The translations under genes were made by a program, and so were the position numbers. From the NCBI GenBank assembly GCA_028285545.1, contig JANQPA010000075.1, positions 62,001 through 126,000 of the forward strand: a DNA stretch of 64,000 nt, given 5' to 3'. This document shows, piece by piece, positions 24,981 through 34,515 of this stretch (position 1 is the first letter of the stretch; the number at the start of each line of letters is the position of its first letter). Origin of the DNA: Saprospiraceae bacterium (lineage in GTDB: Bacteria; Bacteroidota; Bacteroidia; Chitinophagales; Saprospiraceae). The notes under the pieces were generated by a model. That model was not told the DNA's origin, did no database searches, and saw only the letters and a list, made by a program, of their open reading frames with translations.

Positions 24981-25950
24981 ATGTTCTAACGGCTTTTATT
25001 ACCAGGTCTGGTTGCTCAAATTGAATATAGTGAATGCTTTTGTCCGCCATAACCTGCTCGCTTTTAGTCGACAATTTTAAATGATCTTTTTGGAGATCCT
25101 GCCACACGCCATTAATTTGTAGTCCTAGAATTGAATCTGAAAACTGCTTATATCGCTCGGGATGATTACCCGTCAATACAATTAGAGGAAGGCTGTCTAA
25201 TTTTCCAAATTCTTGACTTTCTTTAGCCAAATCTTCCAAATGCTTGATTTCATCTGCTACGCCGTACATTGACATAGGGGCCCGAGCCTGGAAGATAAGA
25301 TTATTACTATCTGAGGGTTCCGTATTAAATAATGGTCCCGCTCCAGCAAAGCGGATAATTCCAATTTCACTACCCAATTTTATTAACCAGGAAGGAGGTA
25401 GTTTCATCGTTTTATTGGCTTCAGGAGAAAAACGCTCCAATTGATAAGGGTGAGAAGCATCAACAAGTACTAAACCAACAATTTCATTTCTATATTTATC
25501 TAAAAAAGGTCTAAGAATAATGCCAGCCAGCGAGTGGCCCACCAGAATATACGGCCCTGAATGACCCGATTTTTTTAGAAGTTTATATAAATCATCAGCT
25601 ATTACAGCTCCAGTCTTCGGCTGCTTACCACGTTCACTCCAGAGGATACCAGCACGGTCATAGGCTACGGCCTGTGTAAATTGGGCGATAGAATCATGAA
25701 CGGCATGCCAGGCCAGGCTGCCCGCTATATCAAGACCAGATTCAAATACCACTGTAGGTGTGCCAGTGCCCTTGCTAACAATATGTAGTTTATGACCTCC
25801 CACGTCTATCAATTCTCCTTCTGGTTGAAATTTTTTAGCTGTGACAGCACGCGCCACGCGCTCGTAAACAAAACCGGTGATAAGGGCCAACAGAAGTAGG
25901 ATTAATAGGCCAATTAGCATTCGCTTAGCCCATTTTTTTATTCTTTTCAT
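24964..25950 (-). CDS. Alpha/beta-fold hydrolase, membrane-anchored
   Basis: The ATG at 25950 is preferred over the in-frame TTG. The 328-residue product has a basic N-terminus and a hydrophobic helix (about 11-28), suggesting membrane anchoring. The hydrolase core follows (TPTVVFESGLDIAG) with the nucleophile elbow GHSLAG (Ser140). A late acidic residue lies in LVDASHPYQ and a His in KSIHYIQFEQPDLV, consistent with a Ser-Asp-His triad. Substrate unknown. The last codons are made of the downstream repeat, so its C-terminus may vary between strains. Confidence 0.85.
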   Translation of the reverse strand: MKRIKKWAKRMLIGLLILLLLALITGFVYERVARAVTAKKFQPEGELIDVGGHKLHIVSKGTGTPTVVFESGLDIAGSLAWHAVHDSIAQFTQAVAYDRAGILWSERGKQPKTGAVIADDLYKLLKKSGHSGPYILVGHSLAGIILRPFLDKYRNEIVGLVLVDASHPYQLERFSPEANKTMKLPPSWLIKLGSEIGIIRFAGAGPLFNTEPSDSNNLIFQARAPMSMYGVADEIKHLEDLAKESQEFGKLDSLPLIVLTGNHPERYKQFSDSILGLQINGVWQDLQKDHLKLSTKSEQVMADKSIHYIQFEQPDLVIKAVRTLVESR

Positions 25951-26311
25951 AAACAATTAAATTAGGATCTATGGGGTTGGTTGGATAATTGAACGGTTTC
26001 TTAAATATAATAAATTAAGGAAGTTGCAACCCTAGTTTTTCCTTATTTAAATTTAGAAGAAGAACATGTAAATCTTAGCAAGATTAATTTAATGGCTAAG
26101 AAATAGTGCCTAAGATTGAGGAAAAATTACTAAAAGGAGAGTACCAGGTCAATAGGCAGCCAAGCCTTCGTCGTTTTTCGACGCCCAAGAATATTTTATT
26201 TAGGAGTAGTTTTCCAGAAAAAACTTTGTTTTTTCTGGAAAACTACTCCTAAAAGAATATAATTGGCTGTTTAAAAAGACCAGAGGATTTTTTACACAGC
26301 CCCATCCTACC
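25951..26311. other. Intergenic region with two hairpins, no gene
   Basis: The 361-bp spacer between the hydrolase start and the permease stop has no supported frame. It holds a small stem CGTCG-TTTTT-CGACG at 26169-26183 and the long palindrome at 26201-26251. The promoter of the hydrolase is presumably in the AT-rich part near 25960-26060, but no clear element was identified. Confidence 0.6.
26201..26251. terminator. 24-bp perfect inverted repeat, probable terminator hairpin
   Basis: The arms 26201-26224 and 26228-26251 are perfectly complementary (outer TAGGAGTAGTTTTCC, inner AGAAAAAAC) around a 3-nt loop. They lie 61 bp past the permease stop. There is no clean U-tract on the minus strand, but the inner A/T runs could serve. 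Unusually long and perfect for a terminator. Confidence 0.55.
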
Positions 26312-28924
26312 TTATTCATCTCTTAAAGAATCTACTGGGTTGGCGCTGGCTGCTTTTAACGTTTGGAAACTTACCGTCAGAAACATAATAAGTATCATTA
26401 AAAGGCCTGATAAAACAAAAATCCACCAGGATAAGGAAACATGATAAGTGAAGTTTTGAAGCCACTGCTGTAAAAAATGCAAGCTCACCGGCACTGCAAG
26501 TAGTAAAGCTAAAATTAGAGGGAGCATAAAGTTTTTGGTCAACAAAGCAAACACATTCGGAAGACTGGCCCCTAATACTTTTCGAATGCCAATTTCTTTT
26601 TTTCGGCGAGCAATATTAAAGGCTACCATCCCATAGAAACCAAGGCAAGCAATAAAGATGGCCAAGGCAGCAAATACAGAGATAATCCTTAACATTTCTT
26701 TCTCCTTAAAATATCTGGTGGCAAAAAAATCGTCGATAAAATAGTAGTCAAATGGGTATCTCTGTTCAAAGCGATTCCATAATTGTTCCATTTTAGGCAA
26801 AAGACCAGAGATCAGTTCTGTATTCAACCTAACGGATACATTGTTATTCCGGTTATCCAGATACATAACTATTGGATCAACTTGCTCATGAAGAGAATTA
26901 TAATGAAAGTCCTTAACAACACCGTGAATGGGAAATCTAGTTTCCGTGCCAGGAAATTGTATTGTCTTATCTGTCCCTTTTGCCCAACCCATCTGTTTTA
27001 GAAAGGATTCATTAACCAGAAGTCCTGGTGATTGGATATCGGAGGTTCTATTCAATGGTCTACCTTCGACTATATTTATTCCATAAGTTTGCAGATAAAC
27101 ACTGTCGATACGAAATAATACTGCAGGTAGCTCTTCATTATTATTTCCTTCTGGGATGACGGTCGTAGTAAAAGAGCCTTCTCCCATGGCTGCCTGACAT
27201 ATTGAGACACTCTGAATCCCGGCAAGGGCATTTAGTTCTTCCCTAAAGGCAGCTAGGTTTTTCTTGACTCCTGGTGGAGTATTCATTACCATTACCTGAT
27301 CCTTATCAAAGCCTAAATCACGATTGAGTAAATAGCGAAATTGCTGGTTCAATAAGAGGGTACCTGCAATCAATCCTATACCAACAGAAAGTTGAAGGGT
27401 TGTAAGCACTTGCCTGGGCATCCGCCCCGCCGGTGAAAGCCGAAAAGTATTTTTTAATACACTAATGGGGCGAAACTTGGAAAGAAGAACCCCGGGAAAC
27501 AATCCGGAAATAAAACTGGTGATTAAAATAATCAAAACCAAAAATCCAATGGATAAGGGTTGCAATAAGTTAGAGACCGGGATGTCCTTTTGGAACCAGA
27601 GATTTATTTGAGGCAGCAATATCCAGGCAAAAATACAGGCTAATAATGCGGCCAGCGTGGTCATCAATAGGGTTTCCGTCAAAAACTGCTGTACAATGCT
27701 ACCGTTTTGAGCACCCAATATCTTCTTTACACCTACTTCTTTAGCACGTTGAAGAGAACGGGCAGTGGTAATATTTATGTAATTAAAACAGGCTATTAAT
27801 AAAATAAGCACAGCAATAATCGAGAAAGTTCTAAGGAATGGAGCACTTCCATATTTTCCTCCTCTTAGGTACCGTAAATCACTGGATTGTAAATATATTT
27901 CAGAAAGAGGCTGAAGATAAAAATCATACATTTCTATCCGATCAGGCATATGTCGTGCAGTAAAAGCTGGAAGTTTTCCATTAACTGCTTCCATTTGATC
28001 GGGGCTGTTCAATAACGCGTAAGTATAAACCGTTTGGCCCAGCCAATTATTCATAAAGCTAAAATCCAAAAAGCCAGAATCGCCAGTAGTTGAAGCCCAG
28101 GAGGTAATTACATCAAATTGAATGTGAGATCGACGGGGAGCTTCTTCAATGATTCCGGCAACAGTATACATTTTATCACTAAGTCCCATGAAACTTTTGC
28201 CAATGGGGTTTTCATCTCCAAAAAGCCCCTTTGCAATAGAGGGTGTTATCAGCACCTTCCCAGGCTGGGAAAGCAAAGAGGTAGGTTGACCTCCATTTAA
28301 AACTTTAAAGTCAAAAATCTGAAAAAATTTCTCATCAGCAAACACCCAATTGTTTATTTGAATACTGCCCTCTTCATAAGTGGCTAATACTTCATCAAAC
28401 CAAGGAAAAATATGAGTGGCTACTTCTACCTCAGGAAAATCTTCTTCAAGGGCCATTGCCATTTGGCCTGGTGTTTCTGCATTTTTACTCCTCTCTCCTG
28501 AAGGCTCAGACAGAACCTTATTAAGCCTGAATATGCGATCCTCTTTGGAATGAAAAGCATCAAATCCACGCTCATCCCAAATAAAAGTAAATGCCAATAA
28601 TACAGCCGTCAGACCTAGTGTAATACTTCCCAGGCTGATCAATGAATCTGCTTTATTACGAAATAATCTTCGGATGAATAGTTGGGTATCCTGTTTTAGC
28701 ATAATAAAAAAAATTAGTTTTGACTTGAAATATTTGAGCGCAAATGGCCTCATATAGTGAAGCACCTGAAACCAATAATTACGTCTTGCTTTGCGGTGAG
28801 AATACCTGGAAAGCTGTGAATAAAACTTTTCCTCTAAATCACCTAAAACCTCTTCTGCTAGTTCTTCCTTCAGAAAAGCAAGTAGGAATTTAGTAGCCCA
28901 CTTTGGTGGTTGTTTTTTTGACAT
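26312..28924 (-). CDS. FtsX/MacB-type ABC permease with permease-prefix domain
   Basis: I set the start at ATG 28924 (MSKKQPPKWATKFLL), where the upstream PadR stop overlaps it as TAATG. The longer frame would run into PadR. The 870-residue protein begins with a permease prefix domain 2 (about 1-70, FLKEELAEEVLGDLEEKFYS). It then has two FtsX-like halves, each with a MacB periplasmic domain and conserved signature (NYINITTARSLQRAKEVGVK and RRKKEIGIRKVLGASL). About eight membrane helices. Such permeases act with a MacB-like ATPase, none of which is adjacent. Substrate unknown, and PadR control is likely. Confidence 0.88.
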   Translation of the reverse strand: MSKKQPPKWATKFLLAFLKEELAEEVLGDLEEKFYSQLSRYSHRKARRNYWFQVLHYMRPFALKYFKSKLIFFIMLKQDTQLFIRRLFRNKADSLISLGSITLGLTAVLLAFTFIWDERGFDAFHSKEDRIFRLNKVLSEPSGERSKNAETPGQMAMALEEDFPEVEVATHIFPWFDEVLATYEEGSIQINNWVFADEKFFQIFDFKVLNGGQPTSLLSQPGKVLITPSIAKGLFGDENPIGKSFMGLSDKMYTVAGIIEEAPRRSHIQFDVITSWASTTGDSGFLDFSFMNNWLGQTVYTYALLNSPDQMEAVNGKLPAFTARHMPDRIEMYDFYLQPLSEIYLQSSDLRYLRGGKYGSAPFLRTFSIIAVLILLIACFNYINITTARSLQRAKEVGVKKILGAQNGSIVQQFLTETLLMTTLAALLACIFAWILLPQINLWFQKDIPVSNLLQPLSIGFLVLIILITSFISGLFPGVLLSKFRPISVLKNTFRLSPAGRMPRQVLTTLQLSVGIGLIAGTLLLNQQFRYLLNRDLGFDKDQVMVMNTPPGVKKNLAAFREELNALAGIQSVSICQAAMGEGSFTTTVIPEGNNNEELPAVLFRIDSVYLQTYGINIVEGRPLNRTSDIQSPGLLVNESFLKQMGWAKGTDKTIQFPGTETRFPIHGVVKDFHYNSLHEQVDPIVMYLDNRNNNVSVRLNTELISGLLPKMEQLWNRFEQRYPFDYYFIDDFFATRYFKEKEMLRIISVFAALAIFIACLGFYGMVAFNIARRKKEIGIRKVLGASLPNVFALLTKNFMLPLILALLLAVPVSLHFLQQWLQNFTYHVSLSWWIFVLSGLLMILIMFLTVSFQTLKAASANPVDSLRDE

Positions 28925-29265
28925 TAGATAAACTTGAACTTTTTGCCCGAAAATGCCGGAAATTGTTTCCAAAGCGATAGTTTGAAATCCCGAGATAATT
29001 CCAATGCTCTCTGGCCTTCAGCCGTTATCTTGTAAATTCTTTTCCTTCGGCCGCCACGTTCAGAAGTAGGAGATCCCATTTCAGATACCAAAAACCCTTT
29101 TTTACTTAACCGGTTAAGAGTAGAATGGACCGCTCCCACAGAAGTGGGTCTTTCCGTCTGAGCTTCATACTCCTCCCCTATTCTAAAAGCATAGGCCTCA
29201 TCTCCCAGGATTCCAACCAGTAATAATAAGGTTTCTTCGAAATTGCCAAGTTTCATTTCATTCAT
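28924..29265 (-). CDS. PadR family transcriptional regulator
   Basis: The 113-residue winged-helix protein fits the PadR family: EETLLLLVGILGDEAYAFRI, recognition helix TSVGAVHSTLNRLSKKGFLV, wing segment GRRKRIYKITAEGQRALE. Members sense small molecules and repress an adjacent transporter and themselves. It is translationally coupled to the permease by the TAATG overlap, and divergent from another permease gene at 29491. Confidence 0.92.
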   Translation of the reverse strand: MNEMKLGNFEETLLLLVGILGDEAYAFRIGEEYEAQTERPTSVGAVHSTLNRLSKKGFLVSEMGSPTSERGGRRKRIYKITAEGQRALELSRDFKLSLWKQFPAFSGKKFKFI

Positions 29266-29267
29266 TT

Positions 29268-29326
29268 CTTACTAATTTGTAGAACAAATTTAAAAAATAA
29301 TTTGATATGTTCTACTTTTTAGTAAG
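29268..29326. promoter_or_regulatory. Candidate PadR operator
   Basis: Two 18-bp arms (29268-29285 CTTACTAATTTGTAGAAC and its counterpart 29309-29326) match at 15 of 18 positions as an inverted repeat, including a perfect GTAGAAC/GTTCTAC core. They sit just upstream of the padR start and in the space shared with the divergent permease. Operator role is inference from position. Confidence 0.6.
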
Positions 29327-29490
29327 AAATATTCAAAAGTAGCTACATTTAATTGAGCAGGGCATAAGTTTTTACTCATTTTCGCAACTTTAAAGAATGA
29401 CTTAAGTCTTTTCTATATAAATGGTTTCATCATTATCGGGAAACTCTCTCTTCAAAGAATAGTTACAAAACAACCTTAAAACACCCAATC

Positions 29491-31854
29491 ATGTTTCGAA
29501 ATTATATTCAAACTGCCCTCCGTAACCTTTGGAAAAACAAACTCTATTCTACCATAAACATTGGAGGTCTTGCCCTAGGGCTTTCCATTGCCATTCTTAT
29601 CCTTTTATATGTGAAAAATGAGATGAGTTATGATAAATGGCTTCCTGAAAGCGAAAATTTATACCGCGTTTATAGGCAATGGCCTACAGGTGGAGCTGCG
29701 GCCTGGACTCCTGATCCATTAGCAGAACAATTGACAGCAGACTTCCCTGAAGTGCTTCAATCTGCCGGCTTATTCGATTTGGGAGAAACCATGCTTGAAC
29801 ATCAAAACAATAAATTTTTCATTGAAGAAATTGCCCTTGTAGACAGCACCTTTTTTGAGGTGATCACTTTGCCATTCAAATTTGGTCAGCACGAAAATGC
29901 CCTTCGCGCTCCCAATTCAATTGTCATTTCTGATCAAACATCACAGCTATTCTTTGGAACGAATGACCCTATTGGGAAAATCCTTCGGTTCAATGATACC
30001 CGAGATATGGTGGTTTCTGGTGTTTTTGAAATAAAAGATAATTTTCATCTTCCCTACCAGGTATATACTCGATTTACCCGGCAAAGACCAGATTGGAATA
30101 GCAATAACCGAGCTACTTATGTCAAATTAAATGAGCAAAGCGATATTGCAGCCTTAGAAGAAAAAATAACCACCCATGTCAATAATTTTAAAATTGAAGA
30201 ATATCAAAGTATCAATATAAAGCCTAGTGCAGAAGAACTTCCCCTGTGGCGATTACAATCTCTTGGTGATATTCATTTACATTCCTCAGAAATTGGCTGG
30301 AGTTCAAGTAGTGGTGGAGATATAAAGTATGTCTATATTTTTGCACTTATTGCCTTTATTGTTATGCTCATCGGGGCCATTAATTACATCAATCTCTCTA
30401 CTGCACGGGCACTAGGGCGAGCCAGAGAGGTTGGGGTAAGAAAAGTTTCGGGTGCCAGGCGAATTCAGCTTATTTTTCAGTTTTTGACAGAAACCGTGGC
30501 CCAGTCCATTTTTGCACTCTTTATGGCAATTTTGCTTGTCGAATTATTTTTGCCGGGCTTTAATCAAATTGTAAATCGGGAATTGCTATTCCTGACAGGC
30601 AATTGGTTAAGTTGGCTGCTGCCCTTATTTTTATTAAGTTTATTTGTAGGCTTACTGGCCGGTATTTATCCTGCTTTTGTAATGTCTTCTTTCAAACCAG
30701 TGAAGGTCTTAAAAAGTCTGGAAACTGGCAAGGGAGGGTCCTCCTTTAGAAAGGGCCTTGTAGTCACCCAATTTACCCTTTCTGTGGTGTTGGTCATTGT
30801 AATGTTGTTTATTTACAAGCAAATCAATTTTATGATGAACCAGGACCTGGGGTTTTCAGGAGATCAGGTTGTGGTTATTCCCTTTAATTCTTCAGATGGC
30901 TATCAAAAACTTAAGGGAATGGAAAAGGAGTTTAATGATATCCCAGGGGTACTCAGCCTGACTACAGGATCCCGGATGCCAGGGCAAGGCTACCCGGATT
31001 GGGGGATGGAAATCCAGGGCAAAGAAGACATGGTATATCCACGGGTTCTTTTTACAGATGAAAACTACGCCGATGTTCTTGATCTTGAAATAAAAGAGGG
31101 CCGTTTTTTTTCAACTGAATTTCCAAGTGACTCCAGCAATACTTACATCGTAAATGAAACCTACATTAGAGAAAATAATATTGATGATCCCTTTAGTGCT
31201 AAAATAAAATTTACAGGGGAAGAAGAGTACAGTAAAATCATAGGGGTAATAAAAGATTATCACTTTCAGGGAGTAGATCGCAGAATCAGGCCCCTGATAA
31301 TTGGGTATGGGCAGAGTCCAAATTATGCCGGAATACTGGTTTCCACTACAAACCTACCATCGACCCTTTCCTCAATTGAAAAACTCTGGGGAAGCGTAGA
31401 ACCAGCCCACCCTATTCGCTATTCATTTTTAAGTGAAGATTTTTCGAATTTATATGAAGAATATCAGCGATTTGGGCAGGCATTATTATACGCAACTTTT
31501 CTAGCCATTTTTGTGGCCATCCTTGGATTATTTGGACTGGCCACTTATTCCACCATTACCAGAACCAGGGAAATTGGTGTCCGAAAGGTGTTGGGAGCAT
31601 CTGTACAGCAATTGAGCTGGATGCTTGTTACCGGTTTTATTCGATGGGTATTACTGGCCGGGCTCATTGCTGTTCCATTAGGTTACTTCATTTCTAACAG
31701 ATGGCTCCAGGACTTCGCATATCGAACAGAACTATCAGCCACTCCATTTATTATGGCCATAGGATTTTCGATATTAATAGCTGCTCTGACTGTTAGTTTC
31801 CAAGCGATTTGGTCAGCTTCCCGAAGTCCTGTTGAGTCATTAAGGCATGAATAA
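29491..31854 (+). CDS. FtsX/MacB-type ABC transporter permease
   Basis: The 787-residue protein has the layout of Bacteroidota MacB-like permeases: an N-terminal helix (LRNLWKNKLYSTINIGGLAL), a periplasmic domain, a first FtsX domain with NYINLSTARALGRAREVGVR and a second with TITRTREIGVRKVLGASVQ. It has about eight membrane helices. Unlike the minus-strand neighbour it has no permease prefix domain, starting directly with MFRNYIQTALRNLW. It lies divergent from padR across the operator. It would form the membrane part of an export or mechanotransmission complex, with the ATPase encoded elsewhere. Ends shortly before a bidirectional terminator. Confidence 0.9.
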   Translation: MFRNYIQTALRNLWKNKLYSTINIGGLALGLSIAILILLYVKNEMSYDKWLPESENLYRVYRQWPTGGAAAWTPDPLAEQLTADFPEVLQSAGLFDLGETMLEHQNNKFFIEEIALVDSTFFEVITLPFKFGQHENALRAPNSIVISDQTSQLFFGTNDPIGKILRFNDTRDMVVSGVFEIKDNFHLPYQVYTRFTRQRPDWNSNNRATYVKLNEQSDIAALEEKITTHVNNFKIEEYQSINIKPSAEELPLWRLQSLGDIHLHSSEIGWSSSSGGDIKYVYIFALIAFIVMLIGAINYINLSTARALGRAREVGVRKVSGARRIQLIFQFLTETVAQSIFALFMAILLVELFLPGFNQIVNRELLFLTGNWLSWLLPLFLLSLFVGLLAGIYPAFVMSSFKPVKVLKSLETGKGGSSFRKGLVVTQFTLSVVLVIVMLFIYKQINFMMNQDLGFSGDQVVVIPFNSSDGYQKLKGMEKEFNDIPGVLSLTTGSRMPGQGYPDWGMEIQGKEDMVYPRVLFTDENYADVLDLEIKEGRFFSTEFPSDSSNTYIVNETYIRENNIDDPFSAKIKFTGEEEYSKIIGVIKDYHFQGVDRRIRPLIIGYGQSPNYAGILVSTTNLPSTLSSIEKLWGSVEPAHPIRYSFLSEDFSNLYEEYQRFGQALLYATFLAIFVAILGLFGLATYSTITRTREIGVRKVLGASVQQLSWMLVTGFIRWVLLAGLIAVPLGYFISNRWLQDFAYRTELSATPFIMAIGFSILIAALTVSFQAIWSASRSPVESLRHE

Positions 31855-31864
31855 ATAGATTAAA

Positions 31865-31897
31865 ACTGAAAAAAAGTCTTCCAGACTTTTTTTCAGT
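31865..31897. terminator. Bidirectional terminator between the permease and deoB
   Basis: Perfect 15-bp arms (31865-31879 ACTGAAAAAAAGTCT and 31883-31897) surround a 3-nt loop. A/T runs inside the stem allow it to act for both convergent genes. It touches the last base of the phosphopentomutase stop codon. Confidence 0.8.
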
Positions 31898-33069
31898 CAA
31901 GAATACATTATGTTAAAAAAACTTTCTCCTGGGCCCTTGAAATCAACTTGAAGGGCTTCTGCGATGGTTGCGGCAATATCTGCAAAACTACCTCTGGTCC
32001 CTATATTTACACCTTTTCGAAGACCTTCTGCTACGCAAAGAATAGGTATATGCTCACGAGTATGATCCGTGCCTTCTGCTGTTGGGTCATTACCGTGATC
32101 AGCTGTGATAATCAGTAAATCATCGGATTTTAGTGCATTTAGGATTCCCGGGAGTTCCTGATCAAATTCCATCAGACATTTAGCATATCCTTCTACATCT
32201 CTCCGATGACCATAGTGCATATCGAAATCTATTAAATTGGTAAAAATCAAGCCCGAAGATTTTTTTTGGATTGCTTCCTTAGTAATCTGAACTCCTTCCT
32301 TATTATTGGCGGTTTTGCGATACTTGCTTATTCCCTGTCCAGAAAAAATATCGATAATTTTTCCTATGGCCATCACTTCTTTCCCTTGGTCAGTAATGGC
32401 ATTGAGAAGATTGGGTGGGGGCAGTCGTGAAAAATCTTTTCTTCCACTGGTTCTTTTAAAATTACCCTCCTGACCAATAAATGGGCGGGCGATTACTCTT
32501 CCTACCTCCAAATCATCTTTTAGAAGATTTCTTGCTATTTCACAAATCTCATATTGCCTTTCAACTGGGTACAATTCTTCATGCATGGCAATTTGAAAAA
32601 CGCTGTCAGCAGAAGTATAAACAATTGGATATCGGGTCTTCAAATGTTCAGCACCTAACTCTTGGATAATGACGGTTCCTGAAGCTGATTTATTGCCAAT
32701 TACTTTAGTCCCAATCTGATCTTCGAATTTCGAAATAAAACTATCTGGAAATCCATCAGGAAAAACAGGAAAGGCCTTATCTAATACTATCCCACAAATT
32801 TCCCAATGGCCAGTAGTTGTATCTTTACCTTTTGATTTTTCAACAGCCTTACCAAAACAGGCATCTGCATCAGTAATTTTTGGCAAAGCGTTTTCTGGAT
32901 CTATATTTCCAAGCCCCAGCCTGGTAAGATTAGGTATTTTTAATTCTTTGTATTGTTTGGCGATATTACCCAAGGTATTACTTCCATTATCATTATATAG
33001 GTGAGCGTCTGGCAATTCGCCAATTCCAACGCTATCCAATACGATCAAAATGACTCTATTGTATTGCAT
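31897..33069 (-). CDS. deoB: Phosphopentomutase
   Basis: It interconverts ribose or deoxyribose 1- and 5-phosphates in nucleoside salvage. The 390-residue protein matches the DeoB type of the alkaline phosphatase superfamily at full length. It has N-terminal metal-site Asp (VILIVLDSVGIGELPDA), the GKDTTTGHWEICGI segment carrying the phosphorylated Thr, TNLIDFDMHYGHRRD, and C-terminal metal ligands in ITADHGNDPT and GTDHTREHIP. It ends the pyrimidine operon, 26 bp after PreA. Its presence ties base catabolism to sugar-phosphate recovery. Confidence 0.93.
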   Translation of the reverse strand: MQYNRVILIVLDSVGIGELPDAHLYNDNGSNTLGNIAKQYKELKIPNLTRLGLGNIDPENALPKITDADACFGKAVEKSKGKDTTTGHWEICGIVLDKAFPVFPDGFPDSFISKFEDQIGTKVIGNKSASGTVIIQELGAEHLKTRYPIVYTSADSVFQIAMHEELYPVERQYEICEIARNLLKDDLEVGRVIARPFIGQEGNFKRTSGRKDFSRLPPPNLLNAITDQGKEVMAIGKIIDIFSGQGISKYRKTANNKEGVQITKEAIQKKSSGLIFTNLIDFDMHYGHRRDVEGYAKCLMEFDQELPGILNALKSDDLLIITADHGNDPTAEGTDHTREHIPILCVAEGLRKGVNIGTRGSFADIAATIAEALQVDFKGPGESFFNIMYS

Positions 33070-33095
33070 GGATTAAAATTACTTTTGACATCCTC

Positions 33096-34436
33096 TTATT
33101 TTTTTGAGCGGTGTTTTAGTGCATCCTCTACACTTGGAACATAATGATGTCCACCTCCGGCAAGCTCATCATTAAATGTAGTGGGTATGCGATTTTGCTG
33201 TGTTCTGTCCTCCCAGCTAACATACGAAGTAGCAGGATCTCTTCTTTCCATCGTAATGCAGTTTTCTACTGGACATACCAAAGAGCAAAGATTACAGCCA
33301 ACACAGTTTTCATCAATAATCTGAGGAATTCGATGACCATTGTCCTCAGAAATTTTTATAGCCTGATGAGCGCCATCATCACAAGCAATATAACAAAGCT
33401 GACAGCCGACACATTTTGATTCGTCTATTTTCGCTACTACTTTGTATTTTAAATTCAGGTGTTTCCATTCTGTAACATTAGGGAGAGCTTTGCCTTTAAA
33501 ATCATAGATACTCTGATATCCTTTATCAGCCATAAATTGTTCCAGGCCACTTTTTATTTCTCGTATAATACCAAATCCATAATGCATAACTGCGGTACAA
33601 ACCTGCACAGATTCGGCTCCCAATAAAATGTATTCCACGGCATCTCTCCAGGTTTCAATGCCACCAATACCAGAAATGGGCGTATCTTTTATTTCAGGAT
33701 GTTTGGCCAGTTCTTTTACCATTTCAAGAGCTATGGGTTTTACTGCCGGGCCACAATAGCCACCATTGGTTCCTTTACCATCCACAACAGGGTGGGGCGC
33801 ATAAGTATCCAGGTCAATCCCAACAATGCTTTTAAAGGTATTGATCAAGGAAATTGCATCAGATCCTCCCCTTACTGCTGCCAGACCAGGGTCAATAATA
33901 TTTGAAATATTAGGTGTTAGTTTAGTTATAACAGGTATTTGAGCAACCTCCATAACCCATTCCACGATCGTTTTTAGTACATCCGGTTCTTGTCCTACTG
34001 CGGAACCCATACCTCGTTCACACATTCCATGAGGGCATCCAAAATTCAATTCGATCCCATCTGCGCCTGCATTTTCAACATCTTTAATAATCTGATGCCA
34101 CTCCGCTTTTGATTCCACCATCAGGGAAGCAATAACGGCATGGTTCGGGAAGTATTTTTTTACCTCTTCAATCTCCTTTAAATTATCTGCTAGGGGTCGA
34201 TCCGTGATTAATTCAATATTATTAAAGCCAGCCATCCTGGTATCTCTATAGTGTATGGCACCATATCGACTCGACACATTTATAACCGGAACCCCCAGCG
34301 TTTTCCATACAGCTCCGCCCCATCCTGCATCAAATGCTTTCATGATCTGGTACCCTGAATTAGTTGGCGGTGCAGAAGCCAACCAGAAAGGATTGGGTGC
34401 TTTTATTCCCGCAAAATTAATTGATAAATCTGCCAT
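33096..34436 (-). CDS. preA: NAD-dependent dihydropyrimidine dehydrogenase subunit PreA
   Basis: It reduces uracil or thymine to the dihydro form together with PreT. The 446-residue protein has a dihydroorotate dehydrogenase-like FMN barrel (about 1-300, ELNFGCPHGMCERGMG with the substrate loop around it). Two C-terminal 4Fe-4S motifs follow, CVGCQLCYIACDDG and CVGCNLCSLVCPVENC. ADLSINFAGIKAPNPFWLAS is the usual N-terminus. It sits 66 bp after PreT; the spacer carries a short repeat. The length matches known PreA plus a short C-terminal tail. Confidence 0.94.
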   Translation of the reverse strand: MADLSINFAGIKAPNPFWLASAPPTNSGYQIMKAFDAGWGGAVWKTLGVPVINVSSRYGAIHYRDTRMAGFNNIELITDRPLADNLKEIEEVKKYFPNHAVIASLMVESKAEWHQIIKDVENAGADGIELNFGCPHGMCERGMGSAVGQEPDVLKTIVEWVMEVAQIPVITKLTPNISNIIDPGLAAVRGGSDAISLINTFKSIVGIDLDTYAPHPVVDGKGTNGGYCGPAVKPIALEMVKELAKHPEIKDTPISGIGGIETWRDAVEYILLGAESVQVCTAVMHYGFGIIREIKSGLEQFMADKGYQSIYDFKGKALPNVTEWKHLNLKYKVVAKIDESKCVGCQLCYIACDDGAHQAIKISEDNGHRIPQIIDENCVGCNLCSLVCPVENCITMERRDPATSYVSWEDRTQQNRIPTTFNDELAGGGHHYVPSVEDALKHRSKK

Positions 34437-34477
34437 ATCGATTGATTAAAATGTTCATAAAAAAATCAGTCTCCAAA

Positions 34478-34515
34478 CTCCATACCCACTACCCAATACT
34501 CATTACTCATTACCA
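34478..34515. repeat. Short tandem repeat overlapping the end of preT
   Basis: Degenerate heptamer units (CCATACC, ACTACCC, AATACTC, ATTACTC, ATTACC) lie between preA and preT. The last ones form the stop region of preT (NGNE and stop), similar to the arrangement at 24930-24980. Confidence 0.55.
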
